Assembly (NCBI GenBank): GCA_009760855.2
Contig: WPIO01000248.1
Span: forward strand, 45,001 to 109,000
DNA: 64,000 bases
Origin: Cristatella mucedo
Lineage: Eukaryota; Bryozoa; Phylactolaemata; Cristatellidae
Reading direction: 5' to 3'
The notes beneath the pieces are model-generated. The model saw nothing but the letters and a program-made list of their open reading frames with translations, was not told the origin of the DNA and searched no databases. How positions within the stretch are numbered: position 1 is the stretch's first letter; each line of letters starts with the position of its first letter. Position numbers and translations under genes: made by a program. Below are positions 31,757-43,093 of this stretch, in pieces.

Positions 31757-34700
31757 AACAATAATAATGATAAAAATAATGCACTTGATAAAGCGCCCTC
31801 AGAGAATTCAATCTCTGTTTAGGTGCTTTACATGTGCTGCAATGGAAACGCGATTGAATGGTGAGTAATATCAATCTTGATAAAAATTGAATACATTGTT
31901 AGGGGTGACATGCACAGGTTAAGCATGCAAATTTGGTTAGTGGCAGCATTCACAGTGTCAGCACGCATAAGCACATGACGGACGAATCACAGAAACCCCC
32001 TAAATGCTGTCCTAAATAGGTATTTTTTATATCTTTTTAAATGAGGTCAAGTCAGGGGATGTTCTGATGCAAGTCGAGAGGGAGTTCCAGGCTTTGGGAG
32101 CATACGAACTAAATGTACGGTCTCCAAAGGATTTGAGGTTTGTTCGAGGTATTGATAGAGTGTTGGATTCCTAAAAGCGGGCGGTACGATGCTTGGCTTG
32201 GTGGGGGATTAGATTTGAGAGATAGGCTGGAGCCAAATAATGAAGAAACCTTAATGTGAGCCACAAAATCTTGAAGTCGATTTGTTGCTCGACTGGTAAC
32301 CAGTGCAGGTCAGCAAGAAGTGGTGTGATGTGGCAACTTAGATGCTCATGACAGACAAGCCTACCTGCAGTGTTTTGCACCAGCTGTAATCGCCTGATTG
32401 CACATGCCGGTCGGCTGGTAAGCAGTGAGTTGCAAAAGTCGAAACGGGATGTCACGAATGCATGGACCAACTTAGATGTGGTATCCTTATCTAAATAAGC
32501 CCGAATTGTAGCAATGTTATGTCACTGGTTGTAGGCAGACTTGACTGCAGAGCCGATGTGATCGTTTAAAGAGAGTTCACTTTGGAACATGGCACCTATA
32601 TTTAGAGTCGATTCAACAGGAGATATGCTGGCAAAACCAATTGTGAGCGGCAGTCTTTCTAATTTCTGAATCATACTGGGTTTGCCAATGAATATTAAGT
32701 TAATTATATCACTGCTTAGTTTTGGAAAATTTGCTGCCATCCATGTGCAGATGTCATAAATCCATGCAGCAAGTCAGTTGGGAGAATTCGAGGTGTTCGT
32801 CGGCTGGGAGGGATCAAAGAAAAGGTACAACTGAGTGTCATCCTCATAGAAGTGTAAGCCTAGACGGTGCTTGGCAATCGCATCAGCAAGAGGGAGAGTA
32901 TAAATCATGAAACGAACTGGACCTAGCACGGAGCCACGGGGTAATGTGTATCTCCGTCAGTAACTTCACAAAGTCATAAAGACCGTGTGGGTGTTACGCA
33001 GGAGAATTTTGTATAGCGCACTCAGAGCCTAAGCGGCTTTCGGTACTCATTCGGTACCCAACAGACTTCGTCTCACGCAACAAAGAGAAAGTGGGAAGCA
33101 TAGCAGAGTTAGGAGAGCAGTTGAGGTAGTGAGTAGCATAGAAGTAGCAGTTCAGGACCGCTTAAAAAGATGTGCCTTAGTCGGCAGTTGGAGAGTAGAT
33201 AGCGTTGCGTAAGAATTGTGGAAACGAGTTCCACAGTTTAGGACCTGCAGAGCTAAAGCTTCTGTCGCCAACTGTCTTTAAGCGGAGGAATGGGACAGCT
33301 AATCTATTGTCCACACAGGACCTGAGGCGCGAACAGGCTGAAACTGATGCAGCAGTTCAGCTAGGTATGAAGGAGCCAAGCCGTGGCGGGCCTTGTGGGT
33401 CAGCTTAAGAACTTTGCTCTGTATCCTTTGCACAACCGGCAACCATCCTAGCTCTTTCAGCAGAGGTGACACGTGCTCAAACCACTGGGACTTGAAGACC
33501 AGCCTTCTAGCCATATTCATAGTCTGCTGTAGTAGCATAATAGCTTTCTTTGGTAGCTCAGCCAAAAGGGAATTACAATAATCAAGCCGAGACAGAACTA
33601 AAGAGTTTTTACAAGCCACTGTGGGAGACAGCTTCTATTCTTGGACAGGGATCGGATGTGGTGGCTAGCTGTAGAGGCAGACTTCTGAATGAAGCATTTG
33701 AAATTGAGGCAGCTGTCGAACACGACACCTCTATTACGAGCACGTGGTGAAGGTCGCACATTAGCATCCCCTATTAGAACAGCAAAGCCTTTTAATCCAG
33801 CCACACGCTTACTGTGTCCTGTGAGCAGCAGTTCGGTTTTATCGTCATTTAATTTCAGGAAGTTTTCCGACATCCAGGATCGAATATCGGCAAGGCAAGC
33901 ATTCAGTTTTTCAGTTGCCGCAGCAGATTCCGACGGTTTAAATGACAAATACAACTGAGTATCGTCAGCATAGAAGTAATATCCTATTCCATGGGCCTTA
34001 TTAACTTTTTCCAGAGGTTGTGTATAAATGGAAAACAGCGAGGGACCGAGTACAGACCCTTGAGGGACTCCACAGGCGACCCTTCTCATGTCTGATACCT
34101 GACCCTCACACGAGACGGATTAAACACGATCAGACAAGTATTATTTAAACCACGCCAGTGCTTTGTCCGCCAGACCGATCGTTGTTCTCAATTGTTCAAG
34201 CGGAAGTTCGTGATCAATGGTGTCGAAGGCAGCAGGCAGATCTAGCAGAGCTAGGGCAGTGACATTCCCGTCGTCGTTGGCACGTAGAATGTCACTGTTA
34301 ACACGGAGGAGAGCAGTTTCAGTAGAGTGCTGCCTCTTGAAACCTGATTGAAAAGTGTCTGACATTCTATTGTTTTCAATATGTTCAACTAGCTGCTTTG
34401 CAACAATTTTTTCAAGAATCTTTGATAAAAACGGAAGAAGGGAAACTGGACGATAGTTTGCTAGTACCTCTATGTCTAATCCAGGCTTTTTAAGAATAGG
34501 TCTAACGATTGCCGATTTGAAGGACCTGGGGACGACCCCTTGTCCCAAAGAAGCATTACAAATCTTGGTTATGGCAGGGCTAAGTTGGTCTATAAGTGAA
34601 GACCACAGAGATGAAGGTATAGGGTCTTCAGGAGACGAGCTCTTTTTGCTAAACCTTATTAAGGCAGCCACATCACAGGCAGAAACATCGGAGAACCTTT

Positions 34701-35487
34701 TAAGAAAGGTCACAGGTTGAGGAACGACGATTGCTTTGGTCGGAGGGGGCCTAATGGAGGCACAAATGTGCACAATTTTTTCAGTAAAGAAGGCTGAAAA
34801 CTTTTCGGCTGAGCCCTTAATACCTGGGGAGTCAGATCTCACAGCATTGGCCAGTAAATGGTTTACTGTCTTATAAATCTGTGTAGTGTCCGACTGGCAG
34901 GAATTCAGCTTTCTAATGAAAAAAGAAGCCCTGACTTTTATAAGCTTTCGGGTGTAAACTCGAAGGAAGTCTTTAAAATTGACTAGGCCTGCATCAGACC
35001 CCGATTTCTTGAAACGACGTTCCAGCCTTTGCTTAACACGGCGCATCTTAAGGAGTTTTTATGGGGTACCCATATTTCAGAGGTAACTCGGATGATCTTT
35101 GTCCATTCATGTCAATACTCTGGTGTCTCCCACTGAGATAGTACATGAACCGTTGCAGAGCTGTGCCAGAGATGCCCAGGCGAGATGAGAAGAGCTCTAG
35201 CAGAACTTGGTGATCGATAGTATCAAAAGCTGCCGAAAGATCAAGAAAAACAAGCAAAGACACCGTACATATGTCTGCATTCCTAAGTAGATCGGTGTAT
35301 ACCCTAAGTAATGCTGACTCTGTGGAGTGAATAGCTCTAAAGCCTGACTGGAACGTACTAGCAAGGTTTGAAGTTTCACTATATGAGATCAGCTGATCTG
35401 CCACAACCCGTTCCAGTGTTTTTGATAGGAATGGTAGAAAGGAGACTGAGCGGTAGTGGCTAAAGTTCTCTTGGTCTAGTGTTAAGT
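31757..35487 (-). mobile_element. LINE family B host element split by a nested LINE
   Basis: The minus-strand element has its 3' part at 31757-32943 ((AAT)n end, hairpin tail, C-terminal region, RT C-terminal half) and its 5' part at 35063-35487 (RT fingers/palm: FLPFLSKTLERVVADQL; LLVFLDLSAAFDTIDHQ). The two halves meet exactly within the G-V-P-Q-G-S motif once the insert is removed, apart from a lost G that already shifts the frame. The copy is 5'-truncated near 35487 and carries stops. Confidence 0.9.
32944..35062 (-). mobile_element. LINE family A nested insertion, longest A copy
   Basis: A minus-strand element of about 2.1 kb flanked by GGGGTA at 32938-32943 and 35063-35068. From the 5' side it encodes the basic linker (MRRVKQRLERRFKKSG), the RT fingers (SLLPFLSKILEKIVAKQL), LLDLPAAFDTIDHEL, a break with two in-frame stops between 34143 and 34090, then GVPQGSVLGPSLFSIYT and FYADDTQLYLSF. 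The C-terminal region lies in another frame (33619-33299). The endonuclease is absent, so it is 5'-truncated and inactive. The tail ends in a TAATG-type repeat. Confidence 0.92.
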
Positions 35488-36365
35488 ATGGCACCTGGAG
35501 TTCTGAGTGGATGTATCGCGGGTGACCTGAAAGGATGCTGTACCAGCCATCGCTCAGAGGGATAGCATAAAGACCGAGGGAATTGTGGCACCGTAACAAT
35601 GTATTAGGTGCGATCGTCGGCGAGCGTCCATTTCATGATTTTAGAAGCTCAAGGCACGAGTTCACGGAGCGAAGATTAAAGGGCTTGACATGGGAATCAC
35701 ACATGGCCGTCGCCAGGCGGGAAAGTTAAGTCAGGATTCTTACATTGATCGGATACTCACATTGCTGGCGTTTGCGTAGCGGTCATGAAGGCTACCAGTA
35801 GAGTCGGAGGCTGCGAGGTGAAAATAAATCAAAGTGGAAAAGAAATAGAAAGAGGGAGAAAGGAGAGGACAGCATCCTTGCAACGCGACGTAATGGCAGA
35901 AAATCCAGCGTGCGACAATGAAAGTCGTAGGATCCAAGCTGCAATGGCCCAAAGTGAGCTGGGACCTAGCCTCAGCAGGCCTATTCCCTTGTATCCCGAG
36001 CAAGCCACTCAGCCACTGTGGTCGGCATTGCTTTGGAAAGGCGGAATCACTTGATTGCATGGCTTGAATGAGTCACAGCCTGGGCGCTCCCTTAGGGCCA
36101 TAGTCTCGAGCGGCTGGCAAGAGTGCATGTAATTAATGTATCCCAATGAATGGGTGGCTTTAAATAAGGTAGGCATAGGAATAGAAGTGGTCAGGGAAGC
36201 GGAAATGGGAGTCATTGAGTGCTTGCAGAGAGCCCAGCGGTTGTACTAAGGTTTATTGCATTCGTTGATGTTGCAACAACCTTTACCAGGAATATATCGA
36301 ACCCAAGTTGAGTGGTCTGATGCATAAATATTTCCACGAACAAAAAATGCATAGTCAATAAACAA

Positions 36366-36403
<38 letters not shown>

Positions 36404-36429
36404 TTATTTATATATTTATATGTTTGTTG

Positions 36430-36463
<34 letters not shown>

Positions 36464-37344
36464 GTGTGTGCATGTGCACGTGGAACTGAAACACCTACAT
36501 TGAAATGGAAAATCTCACACACGCCACCACATGGCCTAATGAATTATCTGTAGCCAGGAACCAAAAATTTGTTGATGTACGTGGTTGCCTATGTCACGTA
36601 AATATGAAGCATTACGAATGAGTCGTTGATAATGTAAGCGATGTTGTGAATATCTGCACATAACATAATGGATGGATTACTGAACAAGTATCGTGTGATT
36701 TGGCATGCCTAAATGGTTTCACCAAGCAACGTGAGCAAGAGCAAAGCCAGAAATTCGGTAAGGGCACTGACCTGAGCAACAGAGTAGCACTGAACCACAG
36801 AATGCTTCGAGCCAACCAACAGTAATCGAATGTGTCGTTACTTTTGCATACGTTAGAAGCTGAGTTTATACAGCCCGGCAGATACCTCGATGCTTTCCTA
36901 AGGCTCTATTATTGTAGTTATATATTTAAAAGAATATTGTGTTTAATTCCGAAGACTTTATTATTGCAGCAGCCGAGGTCGAATTCATGCAGCCATCCTT
37001 TGCATGAATCATCCTGTGTAGCCTTCTGGCTTCATTAGCAAATTAACCCGAAAAGTGCACACCCGGCTGGGAGGCATGACTGTCGGGTTTCTATTGTATC
37101 GATTGCAGTTTGAGTTTGCCTTTTCCGATGCAAAGTCGATATCGGCTGGTCCAAAACAAATGTCGGCACCCGAGTCCTGTTGAACCTACGGTCCGAACTA
37201 TGTGACAAACAGCTTGCTTGGCTTAGGGTGTGATTTGCATATCTACTAAAGTCGTAAATAGTAAAGATACGATAAGTCTGCAGCTTAAATTATAAAGTAC
37301 CGTAAAGGCCCAGTGGCTCTCACTTAAAGCGCAGTGTTTTAAAC
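35488..37344. other. Unassigned sequence with AT and GT microsatellites
   Basis: Contains an (AT)n tract with TTTA interruptions at 36369-36420 and (GT)n at 36429-36470. No exon is supported. Confidence 0.5.
36369..36470. repeat. Compound (AT)n/(GT)n microsatellite
   Basis: An AT run, then ATTT/ATAT blocks, then a GT run ending in GTGCATGTGCACGTG. Confidence 0.95.
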
Positions 37345-37420
37345 AGAGCTGCATATTGCAGGACTCGAACCAGCCACATGGGTAGAGTAGGTCGAGCATG
37401 CTATCCCTAGGATACAACAT
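37345..37420 (-). other. tRNA-like sequence with perfect B box
   Basis: On the minus strand GGTTCGAGTCC (complement at 37361-37371) is preceded at suitable distance by an A-box-like TATCCTAGGGATAGCATGC. Arms do not fold into a convincing tRNA by eye. Probably a SINE head or tRNA fossil. Confidence 0.4.
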
Positions 37421-37707
37421 TTATGCCGTTTTAATTCAATAGTGGCTGCCAAACAAATTAGCAGCCACACGCTGTATGTTTTATTTTCAAAACCTTTATA
37501 TAAAGGTTGAATTCAAAATTGTGGGTGCCAATATCACCTTGAAGAACCAAGTAATTTTTAATTTCTTAAGTACATGTAGGCTATCTTTTTTATTCATTCA
37601 TGCTTACCAAAAGTTATTCAATGAAGTCATAAGTTAACGCAGAAAACACATCTGAATAGAATTGTCTCTAACTTATACTCTATTGAAAAAACTGGGCACG
37701 TAAGCTT

Positions 37708-38284
37708 TCACTTCTCGCCGACCTGCTCTGGCTACCAGTCAAGCAACGGATCGACTTCAAGGTTTTGTCGCTCACTTTTAGGTCACTTCATTCTTTGGGT
37801 TCAGCCTATCTCTCAGATGTACTCCCCACCAGGCCACGCATCGCACGACCCGCTTTTCAGAATCCAGCAGTCTGCAAATACCTGGTAAAAACCTCAAATC
37901 CTTTGGAGACCGTGCATTTAGTTCGTATGCTCCGAAAGCGTGGAACTCCCTCCCGATTTGAGTCAGAACATCACCTGACTTGACCACATTTAAAAAGAAC
38001 TTAAAAACACACCTATTTAGGACAGCATTTAGTGGGTCCGTGTGATTCGTCCTTCATGTGCTTATGTGTGCTGACAGTGTGCATGCTGCAGCTAACCACA
38101 TTAGCATGCTGACCCTGTGCATGTGACCCCTAACCATGTCTTTCATGCTGTTTGTTTATCAAGCATGATGTTACTCACCATTCAATTGCACTTTCCTTTA
38201 CAGCAAATGTAAAGCACCTAGAAAGAGATTGAGTTCTGTGAGGGAGCTTTATCAAGTGCATTATTATTATTATTATTATTACGC
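37708..38284 (+). mobile_element. LINE family B, short 3' copy
   Basis: Begins in the C-terminal coding region (cttctcgccgacctg). The peptide is recognisable in shifting frames (MSLTFRSLHSLGSAYLSD). The UTR, hairpin tail and an (ATT)n run ending near 38280 follow. Confidence 0.88.
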
Positions 38285-38442
38285 TTGGTGCCGGTTCCAA
38301 GCTCGGGGTGCATGCCTATTCAAGCTATTGTCATCGCGTGCATTTTTAGAGGTGTGTGGTTGTGGTAGCTTCTGTAAGTATATGAGTGTGTCAATTCGTG
38401 CATTCAGCCTATGAGTGCCATCATGCAGTTGTATACACATCA

Positions 38443-39556
38443 AGAGGCTTTCACTTCTATGCGGATGACACTCAGTTGTACCTTTGCTTTGATCCCTCCC
38501 AGCCTTCGAGCACCTCAAATTCTCTCAACTCACTTGCTGCATGCATTGATGACATCCGATCATGGATGGCAGCAAATTTTCTAAAACTAAACGATAATAA
38601 AACTAACTTACTAGTTATGGGCAAACCTAGTGTTATTCAGAAATTGGAAAGGCCGACTTTCAAAATTGGCTCTGCCAGCATATCTTCAGTTGCATCAGCT
38701 CGAAATCTAGGTGTCATATTCCAAAGCAACCTCTCGTTAGACGACTATATCAGCTCCACAGTCAAATCAGCCTATTTTCAGCTTCATAACATTGCTAAAA
38801 TTAGGGCTTGTTTAGATAAGGATACCACGTCCAAGTTGGTCCATGCATTCGTGACATCTCGTCTCGACTTCTGCAACTCACTGCTTACTGGCCTACCAGC
38901 ATGTGCGATCAGGCGATTGCAGCTGGTGCAAAACTCTGCAGCTAGGCTTGTCTGTCGTGAGCGTCGCAGTTGCCACATTACTCCACTTCTCGCCGACCTG
39001 CACTGGTTACCAGTCAAGCAACGGATTGAATTCAAGGTTTTGTCGCTCACTTTTAGGTCTCTTCATTCTATGGCTCCAGCCTATCTTTCAGATATACTAC
39101 CCCATCAGGCAAAGCATCGTACCACTCGCTTTTCGGAATCCAACAGTCTAGAAATACCTCGTACAAACCTTAAATCCTTTGGAGACCGTGCATTTAGCTC
39201 GTATGCTCCCACAGCCTGGAACTCCCTCCCGACCTGCATCAGAACATCCCCTGACCTGACCACATTTAAAAGAAACTTAAAAACATACCTATTTAGGACG
39301 GCATTTAGTGGGTCCTTGTGATTCGTCCTCGATGTGCTTATGCGTGCTGACACTGTTCATGCTGCCACTAACCACATTTGCATGCTGACCCTGTGCATGT
39401 AACCCCTAACCATGTTATTCATTTTGTTTGCTTTTCAAGCATGATTTTACTTACTATTCTATTGCGTATCACTTTGCAGCAAATGTAAAGCGCCTAGAAA
39501 GAGATTGAGTTCTCTGAGGGCGCTTTATCAAGTGCAATATTATTATTATTATAAGA
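38443..39556 (+). mobile_element. LINE family B, best ORF; truncated at the catalytic box
   Basis: One uninterrupted frame runs from FHFYADDTQLYLCFDPSQPS to the natural stop at 39319-39321. It includes WMAANFLKLNDNKTNLLVMG, RLVCRERRSCHITPLLADL and NLKSFGDRAFSSYAPTAWN. About 290 codons of the RT C-terminus and ORF2 tail are intact, followed by the 3' UTR, hairpin and (ATT)n. Everything 5' of the YADD box is missing, so it cannot be active, but the clean frame suggests a relatively young insertion. Confidence 0.93.
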
Positions 39557-39785
39557 GGTATCTACGCTTAGGAAGCACATGGCAATCATTGGGTTGAATG
39601 ATAGGCATACCAACGTACGAGGTATATGAGAACATAGGTGTGCATGGTGTTTGTGAGTGAGGGCTCTTACTAGCTCATGCTGACCAGTGTCAGCACAAAC
39701 ATATGTATGATAATATGACGATTTAAACGCCTACAAGTGTTCATGTGTGATTGTGCCATCTAATGCAGCTTAGGGTGCACTTCAG

Positions 39786-39866
39786 TGTGGATGTGTGCGT
39801 GCGTGTGCATGTGTGTGTGTCTGTGTGTGTGTGTGTCTGTCTGTGTGTGTGTGTGTGTGTGTGAGT

Positions 39867-39935
<69 letters not shown>
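39786..39935. repeat. (GT)n microsatellite
   Basis: About 150 bases of GT with a few C and A interruptions, followed by a unique segment (catactagcaagtgtataag) that reappears at 40374. Confidence 0.98.
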
Positions 39936-39936
<1 letters not shown>

Positions 39937-40203
39937 TAGTATTTCTACGTATTGTGTCTGTGTGCATGTCTTTTAGGATGTTCATACTAGCAAGTGTATA
40001 AGTGCATTAATATGCAAGTGTTAGCAAATGTGGGCAAATGTGCATTAGGGGTTCTCGAATGCTGCTACCTGAATGTGAGTAGATGCAGTTTAGTTCTGTA
40101 TGCATACTATCTAGCCCAGTGAGCAGGAGACAGAATAACCTTGCAACGCTAATTTGTTTTTACAGTTGTCCTAGGGCAAAATAGCACAACACATGTATCC
40201 CAT

Positions 40204-40348
<145 letters not shown>

Positions 40349-40354
40349 TGTCTG

Positions 40355-40446
40355 TGTGTGTCGTTTTGGGAGATCATACTAGCAAGTGCACTTGCACATT
40401 AATGCAATTATACACTTGCTAGTATGATCCCCCAAAGCGATACGTG
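40355..40446. repeat. Fold-back repeat beside the AT tract
   Basis: Left arm 40355-40387 (core gatcatactagcaagtg) and right arm 40413-40446 are near-perfect reverse complements around a 25-base spacer. The left arm and spacer are also related to 39956-40020 in direct orientation. Confidence 0.85.
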
Positions 40447-40655
40447 TTATATATATAATATTATATACTATGAAACAGAATAATATGAAGACTGATTAAA
40501 AAGTTTCAAGAATGAGTTTCCTTTTACTTCGAGCACCAGCCTGGCCATCTATTGCACAGCCAAAAAAGCTGCACTAAGAACTACAGTTATTAAAGATTAT
40601 TGGTAAGGAGAAAGCTTCGGACATGATTAATTAGTTTTCTAATTGATGGCTTTCC
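40447..40655. other. Unassigned AT-rich sequence
   Basis: Begins with a short second AT-rich patch (tatatatataatatta), mirroring the one left of the fold-back. Nothing else is recognised. Confidence 0.4.
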
Positions 40656-40816
40656 GAAAACTCATTTGTGTAGCCCTATAAAAGAACTTAATTTCTACTT
40701 GCCTGCTTTACATGGGCCACGGGAGCTTGAAGCCACGATCTCGGTCATCAAATACCTTTAACATGACCTCGGTCGCGGCAGAAACCTTAATCACTCGACC
40801 AAACCAGTCGATGAGA
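40656..40816 (-). mobile_element. SINE2 with internal repeat
   Basis: Minus-orientation tail (ctcatttgtgtagcccta) and head (ctcgaccaaaccagtcg). The segment around the B box is partly repeated (gatctcggtc, then gacctcggtc), making it longer than other copies. Confidence 0.65.
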
Positions 40817-41198
40817 ATAATTGGCTTGTACTGTGCTAGGATTCTGCTTCGTTTTTGTGATTACTCATAAATAAATAAAATGAAAATAAAACTGTGATGA
40901 AAATCTTTTCCAAAAAAAATGGTGCTGCTTTTTAAGGTTTATTTTTTAACAGCAGGAGGATGTGGCAATTCATTTACATTTGTTCGTCATTGTAATGGAT
41001 AATTGAATGGCTTTAAAAATTCATCAAAATTCAGCCATTTGCTTAAAAGTTAGAGAAGGTACTGTAACACAGCATGATATGTCAGAGCTGCATTTGCTTC
41101 TGGTCAAGTGTTGCATCGGAATGCACTATCATCTTTCTGGTATAACGTTATTGCACATCCTGTCCCAGGGCACTAATGCGTTGTTCAAGCTCATTAAG

Positions 41199-41201
<3 letters not shown>
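40817..41201. other. Unassigned sequence
   Basis: About 385 bases with no supported feature. Confidence 0.4.

Positions 41202-41253
<52 letters not shown>
41202..41253. repeat. (CT)n microsatellite
   Basis: Pure CT run of about 52 bases. Confidence 0.97.
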
Positions 41254-41256
<3 letters not shown>

Positions 41257-41461
41257 CGCCCATCTGCTTCTTGGCTTCCTGATGTCTTAGTGGCCTGTTG
41301 CATTATGTAAAACACTTTATCGATTGGGCATTTATTTTGCATGCTTTAAGGTCTGCAGCATGCTTGGGGCTCAATGTTACTGCTTTTAATGGCTGCACAT
41401 TTAAAGTCTCAGCTCATAACACATCTGTCATCTCGGCCATCCTTTTTGCTATAGAACCTTC

Positions 41462-41540
41462 AGCAAATGTAAAGCGCCTAGAAAAAGATTTGAGTTCTGT
41501 AAGGGCGCTTTATCAAGTGCGTTAATATTATTATTATTTG
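41462..41540 (+). mobile_element. LINE family B tail only
   Basis: Starts at agcaaatgtaaagcgcctag and covers the terminal hairpin and (ATT)n only. This is an extreme 5' truncation. Confidence 0.85.
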
Positions 41541-42089
41541 TGGGTGGGCCATACATATCCACTTAGATACTACATAGTGATAGCTACTCGGTAGAGGTCC
41601 AATTAGCCGATAACCTGGATAACTCTTTTGCATGCTTCTGTAAGCTTGGCAATTGTTTTTTGCAGCAATGATCGATGCAGTCAAATGTAAATGGGTTTCC
41701 TGTTCAGCAAAATATGTAAGCACTAATAACTGTTTGTACAAAAAATATCCTCCACTTTCCTGAGCAATTACGAATATTACGAGTTCAATGTAATCAAACA
41801 GATGTCTTACTGTCTAATAATTTGCATGTAAAAGTGAGGCCGAACCAGGAACTTTACTTCAATTACGTACCGACTCTGACAAAGTGCTTAAATGCAGTAA
41901 GAAGACGAAGTCCCATAGGTTGCCATGTAACATCCGGGATTGAAAACTGCAGGTGTCATGCATTCAAGCTCGCCTATGGCGATTCTTAATAGCACTATGC
42001 AAGCCGTGTTGTCTCAGCTATGCAAGAAAGCTTCATGCGAAGCTCCGCCTAGCCTCCACCTTACAGACTGATGCTGTCACATGGCAGTA
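41541..42089. other. Unassigned sequence
   Basis: About 550 bases with nothing recognised. Confidence 0.4.
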
Positions 42090-42180
42090 GCTACTCGGAA
42101 TGCAGACAGAACTCTCCTTCGAAACTCCCACATAGTATTAGTAGCTTTGTGGGGTTACAGACGGAGATACATTACATAAA
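42090..42180 (+). mobile_element. LINE family A tail only
   Basis: Covers the family A terminal segment (actcccacatagtattag, then ggggttacagacggagatac) and ends in attacat. Confidence 0.8.
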
Positions 42181-42395
42181 AATGATTAATTTAATGCATA
42201 TCTGAACTCATAGTAAAAATAACACTAGCTCTTAGTGATATTGTCGAAATGGATTAGGTTAATGTTGGGATAGCAGCAATCGAGGTGCCCTAGCCGTTGG
42301 TCAAACGGAAGGCTTGATTTTTTCAGTAAATTGCAGTGTAACAGTGTGTAACTTGCTTATACAGGAATATTACATCGAAACTGAGAAGGTATTTT

Positions 42396-42850
42396 TAACC
42401 TCTCTTAACGACTTCTGTAACTCACTGCTGCTGGCTGGTTTAAATCAGCCGGCCCAATTGGGCACTTACAGTTGGTGCACAACTCTGCAGCCGGACTCGT
42501 CGGTCATAAGCATTGCAATTACAAGACCGTGCAACTTTTGTGCCGACATACACTTGCTCCAAATCAAGCAGTGCATAGAATTCGAGGTTCCATCTTTAGG
42601 TCCCCTCATTCTCCGGCTCTATTCCACTTATCAGAAATAATCACCTACAAAGATAGGATTAGAACAACCCACTACTTCCTCTGATTCTTTTAGCAATACT
42701 TTGTACGAACCTCTAAACCTTGGAAGACTGTGCTTTTAGTTCGTAGGCATCAGTTAGCAGGCGCCTGTTTATCATTCAGATCTTATGCTCCCACAAGCTG
42801 AAAATCACTGCCAATGAACCTCACATCGTCCCCTACGAATATAAATTGAA
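42396..42850 (+). mobile_element. LINE family B C-terminal fragment
   Basis: Diverged C-terminal region (acttctgtaactcactgctg; cttgctccaaatcaagca). The end of ORF2 follows around 42785 (tatgctcccacaagctg). It abuts a SINE2 in minus orientation. Confidence 0.7.
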
Positions 42851-42854
42851 ATAT

Positions 42855-42980
42855 AACTCATTTGTGTAGTGCCCTAATAGAACTTAATCTCTACTCAAAT
42901 GCTTCCCATATGCCACTGGGCTTAAGCCCACGGTCTCGGCCAGAACTTGGTCTGGGCGCGCACCTTAACCACTAACCTGA
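42855..42980 (-). mobile_element. SINE2
   Basis: Minus-orientation copy: tail ctcatttgtgtagtgcccta, decayed B box (gggcttaagccc) and a head fragment. Confidence 0.7.
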
Positions 42981-43093
42981 CTTACAAAGCATTGACATGG
43001 ATAAGTTTTTTAATCTGTTTGTGGTGCAGATCTTCTTGATCATTCAGACTGCATTCAGACTCGACCGGCAGCCTCGATACCCTCACTGATGCA

